NCBI GenBank assembly: GCA_034401795.1
Contig: CM067367.1
Coordinates: forward strand, 30,239,190 to 30,303,189
Length of the DNA stretch: 64,000 nucleotides
Reading direction: 5' to 3'
Origin: Chaetoderma sp. LZ-2023a
Taxonomy: Eukaryota > Mollusca > Caudofoveata > Chaetodermatida > Chaetodermatidae
Part shown: positions 57,100 through 64,000 of the stretch, one piece after another
How positions within the stretch are numbered: position 1 is the first letter of the stretch
Layout of the letters: each line of letters opens with the position of its first letter
Program-made: the position numbers and the translations under genes
The notes under the pieces: model-generated
What the model was told of the DNA's origin: nothing
Database searches by the model: none
Seen by the model: only the letters and a program-made list of their open reading frames with translations

Positions 57100-57345
57100 A
57101 CCCTTTACCATTCGAGTCAGCCAAAAACTGTTTCTGCAATGGTCTTGAGAAATGGCCATTTGCAGATAAAAAGAAGACTATTTTTGAAAATTTACCACTG
57201 GAATGACTGCCTCAATTTAACTGAGCTAGTCATTCTAGTGATAAATCTTTCTAAAATACATGTAGTCTACTCATGGCCGGCAAATTGACATTTTCTATCT
57301 ATGAGAAGATTTAAATTTTCTTGAACAAATTTGGAGTAAAGCGAT
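57100..57345. mobile_element. Foldback MITE, family H1
   Basis: accctttaccattcgagtca left, hairpin gactgcctcaatttaactga, right arm with a small insertion (acatgtag). Confidence 0.78.
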
Positions 57346-57419
57346 AAAGTTGAAGCGACTAATTTAAATGATTCAATCCTAAGCATTGGTTAGTATGAAT
57401 CATTTAACACGTCACTTCA

Positions 57420-57640
57420 ACTTTAATTTCAATTTTCTCATAGAAAACATCTATTTGCAGACCAAGAGATGACTATTTTTTAAAATTTACCACTGGAATG
57501 ACTGGCTCGGTTATCGAGCCAGTCATTCCAGTGGTAAATTTTCAAAAATAGTCATCTTTTGGCTTGCAAATGGCCATCTCCCAAGATCACCGTACAAATC
57601 ATTTATTGCGAGGGGGAGTGTCAAAGGGCTAAAATGAATA
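57420..57640. mobile_element. Foldback MITE, family H1, well preserved
   Basis: It begins in tttcaattttctcatagaaa. The inverted arms from ccaagagatgactatttttt to ccactggaatgactggctcg pair with cgagccagtcattccagtgg to gcttgcaaatggcca. It ends about 30 bases from exon 1, in intron 1. Confidence 0.85.
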
Positions 57641-57668
57641 GTTTCTATGATACGCTATCAATTGACAC

Positions 57669-57788
57669 CTGTATCAGAGCATTTCTAACATGTCTCGACA
57701 TCGCTCTGTCACAATGAGCCTCGATCACAGCCAGGAGAACAGAGACAACCACACACGCCTGCGCGATACACTGCGGCTGAAACAGCAT
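57669..57788 (-). CDS. Membrane-protein gene exon 1: start and signal peptide
   Basis: The exon encodes MLFQPQCIAQACVVVSVLLA and 20 more residues, ending NALIQ in phase 0 before donor gtgtca. The start is fixed by an in-frame TAA 18 bases upstream of the ATG. The ATG also directly follows a good acceptor (gttttctcacag), so a 5' UTR exon may lie upstream, towards or beyond the DIRS element at 60 kb. The hydrophobic core followed by a charged segment reads as a cleavable signal peptide. Confidence 0.8.
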
Positions 57789-57934
57789 CTGTGAGAAAAC
57801 AAGACATTATTGTTTCCAGCATTTCAGGGTTTGAAGTAAGGCCTTTGTACATGCACAATGCAGGTAAAAAAGCCATGTGCATGTAATTTCATAATCCTGG
57901 GTGCACAGGATTTCTGCCTAATATACTTAACCCC

Positions 57935-58320
57935 TCTAGTGCCAACACAACCTTTTAATCGTGAAGTAGACAAAGCTGTATCTCTTGTGGTCGTGAGGAA
58001 TGCTCAAGAGAATTTCTAAAAATTTACCACTTGAATGACTGGCTCGGTTCCGTCATTCCAGTGGTAAATTAAAAAAAATGATCTTCCCTTGACGTGCAAA
58101 TGAACACAGGCTATGTAAAACTAGAATCTTCGTCACCATTACTACCTTAAAGAAAAAGCCAATGAAAAACGGTATCTGCTGTGGTGGGGAAGGAATGTCT
58201 ATTTGCCGGAAAAGAGAGTTTTTTTGTAAATTACATCGGCAACTTTACATAAATAGCCTTCTCTTTGGTCTGCATAAATTAAAATTTTCTTGAAAAATCT
58301 TAACCTTTAAAGTGTTAATT
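57935..58320. mobile_element. Two decayed H1 foldback copies
   Basis: gaatgactggctcggttccg with a shortened centre (57935-58130), then a second with gtggtggggaaggaatgtct and ttggtctgcataaat (58170-58320). They lie upstream of the ATG of the membrane-protein gene. Confidence 0.55.
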
Positions 58321-58394
58321 GATACAAAAAGCATTTGAGGCACTGTTAACACAAGAGGGGTTAAATTATGATATAAGCAAATTTATCTATGTGC

Positions 58395-58594
58395 TGTAGA
58401 TCTGTTGCTGTGTGGATAAAATCCCAATGTTACATGTAGATCTGTTGCTGTGTGGATAAAATCCCAATGTTACATGTAGATCTATTGCTGTGTGGATAAA
58501 ATCCCAATGTTACATGTAGATCTGTTGCTGTGTGGATAAAATCCCAATGTTACATGTAGATCTGTTGCTGTGTGGATAAAATCCCAATGTTACA
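58395..58594. repeat. 40-base tandem repeat, exactly five copies
   Basis: Unit tgtagatctgttgctgtgtg gataaaatcccaatgttaca; the copies are identical except for one base. It lies about 600 bases upstream of the membrane-protein gene's start codon. Confidence 0.96.
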
Positions 58595-58721
58595 TAGTGC
58601 GTACATAGAACAAATTTCCTATTTCTAGCCCTGATACTTAGACCATATCTCTAGTTAAGTATTTAATGGTAAAGTGGAATGTCTGTTTGGAGTCTATCCA
58701 TCAAAAGAGAAGGCAATTCAC

Positions 58722-59012
58722 CTTTCCAGAGTACCCACCCATCATATGACATCATAATCAACTACGCAATGTGTAGAATGACATCATAATGAATGACGTC
58801 GATAAGTATGTCACAAACGTATATTTATAGATAACATAAGCAGCAACAGCACCCAGTTAAATTAGTTACAAAATATTCAACATCTTCCCTGTATAGTTTT
58901 CAGGAAATTGATAGCTAGGGCATTTGGGGATCGATCAATCCCAACACGGCGAAGTGTGGGTGGAGCGTAGCTAGTGATGGGCGGGGCATAGCTAAAAATG
59001 GAAAGGTCCATT
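58722..59012 (-). mobile_element. MITE family H3
   Basis: Ends cacctttccagagtacccac and gctaaaaatggaaaggtcca. Very similar to the copy at 6168 but with the left hairpin arm deleted. Confidence 0.78.
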
Positions 59013-59797
59013 GATCTTTAACAAGAGCCATCAGAAGACGGCATATCACCCCGGATCCAACATTTCAGATAAACACACATCAAGAGTTGACATAACGTTA
59101 ATTATTAAGGACAATACTTTAGTAAAACTAATCAATGAAAAATCTCCCCTTAATATACATGTATTATTATTATTATTATTATTATTATGCCCGGAGAAGA
59201 AACTTTTGATGAATTTTAAGTTTTTCAAGGGAGATAACTCAGAGAAATAAGGATGAAATGCTTCGAAACAGAATCATAGGACTGCTTTTTGAAGTAGTCT
59301 ATCCAGTGACAAAGGAATTGAGAGCATAGGTTCAAACTTCTTTGAGATCTGGCATGAAAAAGACAATTTTGATGAATTTTAAGTATTTCAGGGGAGATAA
59401 CTAGAATATTGATAGATCTCATTGAAACAGAATCACAGCACGGCATATTGAAGCACAACAGTGAAAAAATTGCGACGGTCGCTTAAAAACTCTTGGAGAT
59501 CTGGCCAAAAAAATATAATTTTGATGAGTTTTACGTATATTACTCTTAGTAGAGATAACTATGGATGGATTTTACTGAAAAAGGCACATGCACATCTTCA
59601 GGTGGTATTGGTAACATGCACCAATTTTCACAGGAATTGCAACTAAACCGTAAGAGGAGTTACTTTGACAAGAAATGGTTCCAGACAATTGGTCAAACAG
59701 ACAGACATATGGACAGATGGAGATGCTGATTGCTATATCACTCTGCCAGTAGTAACAAAAACACGAGGCCCAAGGGGCCTGTATCGCTCACCTGGAC
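59013..59797 (+). mobile_element. Non-autonomous repeat element ending in a P-type terminus
   Basis: Starts aacaagagccatcagaagac, with internal repeats of ttttgatgaattttaagt / gggagataact about 170 bases apart and an (ATT)n run at 59163-59187. A gacagacatatggacagatg ... tgctatatcactctgcc block precedes cacgaggcccaaggggcctg tatcgctcacctgg. No protein is credible. Confidence 0.55.
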
Positions 59798-60113
59798 CAT
59801 TGGTATTTCAACTAATCTTTATTGAATTCTTATTACCACCTACATGTATAACTGAAAATAAGGGTGGTGTAAGCTGTTGCTGTCTATGACAGTAACAGCC
59901 TTCAGCAACAGTATTTGCAAACTGTACATCCGCCATTCTAATACTGGCTTTGTAACAATTAATCAATTAATAGTGTTGCAGAAAACTGTTGCTGCATTTG
60001 ACAGTAACAGATATCATCAGCAATACCATTTTCATAAAAGACCAGTTCTGGTCACAGTCGTACCCTGAACAGGGCTTTTTACAACCCCAATTTTTTAAAT
60101 CCAACAAGGGCGA
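59798..60113. other. Stretch with a decayed hairpin core, no gene
   Basis: Contains gtaagctgttgctgtctatg acagtaacagccttcagcaa and a second gttgctgcatttgacagtaa cag at about 59985, both remnants of the H2/H3 hairpin type. Confidence 0.4.
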
Positions 60114-60215
60114 TAACCCCCAACAGACCCCCCTTTAGTGGGTTGGTCTGTAGTTTTATTAACCACTATAAAAACATACTTACCGTACAATCACTACTTG
60201 CTAAATCAAATATTT
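60114..60215. repeat. DIRS D terminal sequence, left end
   Basis: gggttggtctgtagttttat taaccactataaaaacatac ttaccgtacaatcactactt. It is complementary to 60508-60582 apart from a short C-run difference. Confidence 0.82.
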
Positions 60216-60507
60216 GCATTTAGCTATCAGAATAAAATTTTTATGCTCGCTTACATACTCCCTAATGCCAATACCATCACCATGTACACCCTCAACTAGG
60301 CTTCTGGTAGAGGGACCCCTGCATTAGCCATACAATAGACTGGCACCAGTCTGTACTCACTCCTTAGTGACGCCTGTCACTAAGCACGCTCGCGCATGCG
60401 CAGTAGGTCCCAAAATTGAAAACTGATTCACTTTTCTAAATTTAAGTGCCATATATCCAGAATAGATTCTCAAATCAATACCCAGCGGGGTGGCTGAGTG
60501 CGGATCA

Positions 60508-60629
60508 TAGTGATTGAACGGTAAGTATGTTTTTATAGTGGTTAATAAAACTACAGACCAACCCACTCTGTTGGGGGTTGTTATTACACCACAAAAACAT
60601 CCATTACCATTCAATCACTACTTGCTAAA
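60508..60629. repeat. DIRS D internal complementary region
   Basis: The first half (to about 60582) is complementary to the left end. The second half (attacaccacaaaaacatcc attaccattcaatcactact tgctaaa) should be complementary to the right end, which lies beyond the window. Confidence 0.8.
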
Positions 60630-60921
60630 CCCGTAGATTTGGTCAGTGTCCCACTACGGAACTTTGGTGGGAGGAGATTTAAGAATCCATAAGCAAGGCT
60701 AAAAATCAAACAAAACATAACCAAATGTTAATAACATAACATAATGGTGCATCTTAATCAATCACACAGTGATTATCAACCAAATAAAACTTTAAACTTA
60801 AGGAAATATAAAAACCAAAGAACGACTCTCACCATTACACGCAGACGCACGGTCCTAACGAAAATGGTGGGATGTGCTTGGTAAATGGTCTTCAGCCTTT
60901 TTAGTTAAAATCATAATGTTC

Positions 60922-61900
60922 CTAAAAAAGGAAGCCGCTGCGCTCTGATCTTTTAAATAAAAAGTAGTAAAAGTACTCGGATTTCCATCCGGCAACTTGC
61001 ATAACTTCGTTTACAGAAGAGCCAGCAAAAAGGTCAAAAGAGGTAGCCATCCCTCTAGCGTCGTGCGCTTTAATGTTAGAAAGATTGAAATGCTCAGGAG
61101 AAGCAATCTCATAGCAAAGGCGAATGGTCTCACAAATCCATCTGGCAATAGTTGCCTTAGAGACTGGTCTGGCTACCCCTTCCGCATATGGAACCCAGAA
61201 ACGGGACAGATCAGATCTCTTAAAATCAGTACGACGCCTGTAAACTTTTAGAGCTCTGACAGGAAACCAAAATCTGTCAGACGGAGAAAAGGTTAAAGAT
61301 TTTAAAATAATCGGTTTAGCTGGATAACGGTTTGATTGAGTCTTTGATAAAAAATCCCTTCTAGGATATAAGACCAAACCGTCCCCAGATTCGATAAACC
61401 TATCCTTTTCAGCGCAAAAAGCATGGATTTCGGATCGTCTTCTTGCAGAAGCAGATGCAACTAGAAAAACGGTCTTCAAAGTTAAAAGTTTCAAGCTAAT
61501 CGTAGAGATAGGGTCGAAATGATGACCTGCCAAAACCTGAAGAACCAGAGCCAAGTTCCAGGAAGGCAAAGGTTTAGTAACTGGAGAACCTTAGTATCTT
61601 TAACTTCAGTGCTCAACAAACAAGGAAGAGAAGATGCTAAAGAAAATCTATATCCTCTTACAGTGTTAGCAGACAGATGTAAAGAATCGAACAGATAAGA
61701 TAAAAAGTCTAACACCTGGGAAATAGAAACAGAATCGGGCACAAGATCATGATCTGAACACCATTCTCCAAAAATCTTAAGTCGACCTTTGTAAACTCTT
61801 CGGGTCGACTCCCTCCTGACAGAATCGATGATTTCCTGAGATCTTGCAGAAACTTTATTCTCAGGGACCGAGCACTCGATATTCTCCAAATGCACAGACT
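60922..61900 (-). pseudogene. DIRS D recombinase region
   Basis: ASARRRSEIHAFCAEK, NIKAHDARGMATSF (H-x-x-R), then GWKSEYFYYF at the tyrosine end. An N-terminal SVRRESTRRVYKGRLKIFGE segment precedes it. Approximate limits. Fossil. Confidence 0.82.
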
Positions 61901-63490
61901 GAAGATTCCTGGGTTTGGATGATGGCAAGTTCCCTTTACTTGAGACAGCAGGTCTGGGGAAACTGGAAGCAGACGGGGGAAGTCTACTAGAAGATCGAGA
62001 AGGTCTACAAAACAGATCCTTTTTGGCCAAAAGGGAGCTATCAACAAGATCTCGCAGATCTGGTCCCTGACTTTCTTCAGAACGAAAGGAATCAGGATTG
62101 TCGGAGGGAACGCATAAGCGAAGATTCCTGTCCAGGACTGAGACAGGGCGTCCACAGCCAACGCCTGATTGTCCAGAAAAGGAGACATGAAAGAGGAGAT
62201 CTGGGCATTCAGAGGTCGCGAACAGATCTACGTGGGGACGATCCAAGAGGTTGAAGATCGCTTTGACAACTGACCTCTTTAACTGCCACTCTGTGTGGGC
62301 GAACTTGGAGGGGCGAGACAATTGGTCCACAAGAAGATTCAGACAGCCTGGGACATGAGTGGACACTAGGAAAATTTGATTCATGCGACATCACATGAGG
62401 AGATTCCACACCTCCAAGCATAGGAGAGACGACTTTGTGCCCCCCCCCTGCCTGTTGATATAAGAGACTACTGTTGTCCAATCGAATCGAGATCTTGAGA
62501 CCCTTTACTCGATCCGACCAAGAAAGGAGAGCCTTCTTGACAGCCCACAATTCCAGAATGTTGATGTGGGCTGATGACACCTCCAGGGACCACAGGCCTG
62601 AAACAGACAGGGAATCCCAGACTGCTCCCCATCCCTCCTGGGAAGCGTCTGTGAAGATAATTGCTTGAGGAGAAGACTTGACCAGAGGAACACCCATCAG
62701 AAGCAGAGAGCGATCCTTCCAAAATTCTAGGTGGTGATTTAAATGCTCTCTGACAGGGATCTGATGGTAGATCGAATGAACCGATTGTTTCCACAGGGAC
62801 ATAAGATACATTTGAAAAGGTCTTCTCATCAGCGCCGCCGACGGAATGATGTTCTCGACGCTGACCATCAAGCATATCACCCTGAGAAAGATTGCTCTGA
62901 CCATGGCAGAGGAGGACAGAATTTCCATGGCCACTAAGATGGCTTCTACTCTTAGATCTGAAGGGAAGACTAAGCCTTGAACTAGGTCGAAAGAAACGCC
63001 TAGGTGGGTGAAAACCTGAGACGGAGCCAAGCATGATTTTTCTAGATGTATGACCCATCCTAGACTGCAAGCCAGACTGCAGACCTCTGGAACGATACTT
63101 GACAGAATTGAGGAAGATTCTGCTTTTAGTACCCAATCGTCTATATAAACGTGAAGGGGAATAGAACGACGGTGCAGAATTCCTGCTACGGATGACACTA
63201 GGTAGGTGAAGAAAAAGTGGGCCGCGGGCAGGCCGTAAGGCATGACTCTGAATTGCCATACCCGAGAGACAGAGGAGGAGGAAGATCTATCCATGACGGT
63301 GCATAACCCCAGCAGATTTGTTCTAAAAGCCAGCAGTCCTGAACGAGGGCTTGCCAAGTCTCCCAAAACAGAGACAGGCGCCCTCCTACTGGCACACTGG
63401 GAAGAAGGGACTGCACCGATAGATCCAAAGGTGATAGAAGAGGATTAAAAACTGGGAAAGACAAAAGGGAAAGGCCTACCCGGGTTATGG
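61900..63490 (-). pseudogene. DIRS D reverse transcriptase-RNase H region
   Basis: RVMPYGLPAAHFFFTYLV, HVYIDDWVLKAES active site, IIFTDASQEGWGAVW and a serine-rich RNase H continuation. Approximate limits. Fossil. Confidence 0.8.
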
Positions 63491-63498
63491 CCATCCCT

Positions 63499-64000
63499 TC
63501 AACCCCGTCTAGTCTGAAAACCTCTAGCGGAGTGACCTCTAGAATTAGGTCCAGAACCTCGTGAAAACACCTGACCCCTTCTTACCTGAGAAGGGGCTTG
63601 ACGGACTTGGGATCTAGGTCTATGAGATGAAATAGATTCGAAACGATTCTCCTCTGCGGATCTGGATTGGGAAGCAGAGGACTGGTTTGAGTTTGTGAAT
63701 ACCCTAGAAGGATAGGCACCATACTCATCTGGCTTGAGACTCTTCCTCCTGGGAGAGGAATTCGGACTTCTGACCGAGGAAGAGCCTCTCTTGACCGACG
63801 GCTTCAAAACAGAGATCTGATCTCGCAGATCCTTAGCTGATCTAAGGCGATCAGACTCAGCTCTAAGAATATTGGTAGAAGCCTGGCCAAAGATGTCCAA
63901 TCCAAAAGGAGTAGCTGCAATAAGTTTACTCCTGAGTGAATTCAAAATATTAACCTCCTTTTCAAGTTTCCTTGATCTTCTTTTAGAGGTAATGAAACAC
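63499..64000 (-). pseudogene. DIRS D gag-like region, C-terminal part
   Basis: ATPFGLDIFGQASTNILRAE corresponds in position to the GPGLFGG block of elements A-C, followed by a serine-arginine-rich basic tail. It continues past the window edge. Fossil. Confidence 0.65.

Larger units (their letters stand above)
22547..57788 (-). other. Complete seven-exon gene: type I membrane protein with one C2H2 finger
   Basis: Seven minus-strand exons join in phase into one 294-residue frame (40+70+46+20 codons, a split glycine, 22+31, a split tyrosine, and 63). The order is: signal peptide (about residues 1-25, core ACVVVSVLLAVIEA); C2H2 finger at 83-104 (C-x2-C-x12-H-x4-H); a cysteine-rich segment with CLADFCDVFRC at about 116-126; N-glycosylation sequons NET at 170 and NES at 180; one transmembrane helix at about 203-227; and a polar tail ending PPDWVT. 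The signal peptide and sequons put the finger on the luminal or extracellular side, which is unusual. I do not recognise a named orthologue, and function is unknown. The introns hold retroelements A, B and C in the same orientation, plus a 2 kb minisatellite. Confidence 0.85.
60114..64000 (-). mobile_element. DIRS-type retroelement D (fossil, cut by window end)
   Basis: A second DIRS lineage, clearly different in sequence from A-C. It has a left terminal repeat, an internal complementary region, and recombinase, RNase H-reverse transcriptase and gag-like regions running off the window. It is broken, with a few breaks in the visible part. Moderate age: domains are easily read. Confidence 0.88.

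Overview
This window is animal genomic DNA, AT-rich, intron-rich and dense in repeats. The repeat types (four DIRS-type tyrosine-recombinase retroelements, many foldback MITEs, and elements ending in a GGGCCT...TCGCTCACCTGG motif) suggest a marine mollusc, most likely a bivalve. That assignment is inference. I see no bacterial genes, CRISPR array, rRNA or tRNA.

Two host genes can be read from spliced exons whose phases fit exactly. The first, on the plus strand, is the 3' end of WDR59, a GATOR2 subunit in amino-acid signalling to mTORC1. It has four sure coding exons (9457-9574, 10029-10171, 11680-11787, 15715-15851) and one possible upstream exon (345-411). The second, on the minus strand and converging on it, is a complete seven-exon gene (57788 down to 22547). 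It encodes a 294-residue single-pass membrane protein with a signal peptide, one C2H2 finger on the predicted luminal side, two glycosylation sequons, a transmembrane helix and a 60-residue tail. I do not recognise a named orthologue. Its 885 coding bases are spread over 35 kb, and retroelements fill two introns. A further unassigned minus-strand exon candidate lies at 17038-17295.

Layout: 0-9 kb is WDR59 intron full of foldback MITEs, an ACGC microsatellite and a 1.8 kb repeat element. 9-16 kb holds the WDR59 3' exons with nested repeats. 16-22.5 kb is the convergent intergenic stretch, with MITEs, a hAT-like element and a tandem repeat carrying oestrogen-response-element-like palindromes. 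22.5-57.8 kb is the membrane-protein gene, with a 2 kb minisatellite in its last intron, DIRS elements A (27.9-34.7 kb) and B (35.4-42.4 kb) in intron 4, and C (48.6-54.7 kb) in intron 2. From 60.1 kb to the window end is DIRS element D, cut by the window edge.

All four DIRS elements lie on the minus strand. A, B and D show the DIRS hallmark: inverted terminal repeats plus an internal complementary region that copies the joined outer ends. B looks whole; A, C and D are broken fossils. The MITEs form a modular set: a few long perfect hairpin cores recur inside different flanking backbones, and insertions into insertions give a relative dating of the elements.
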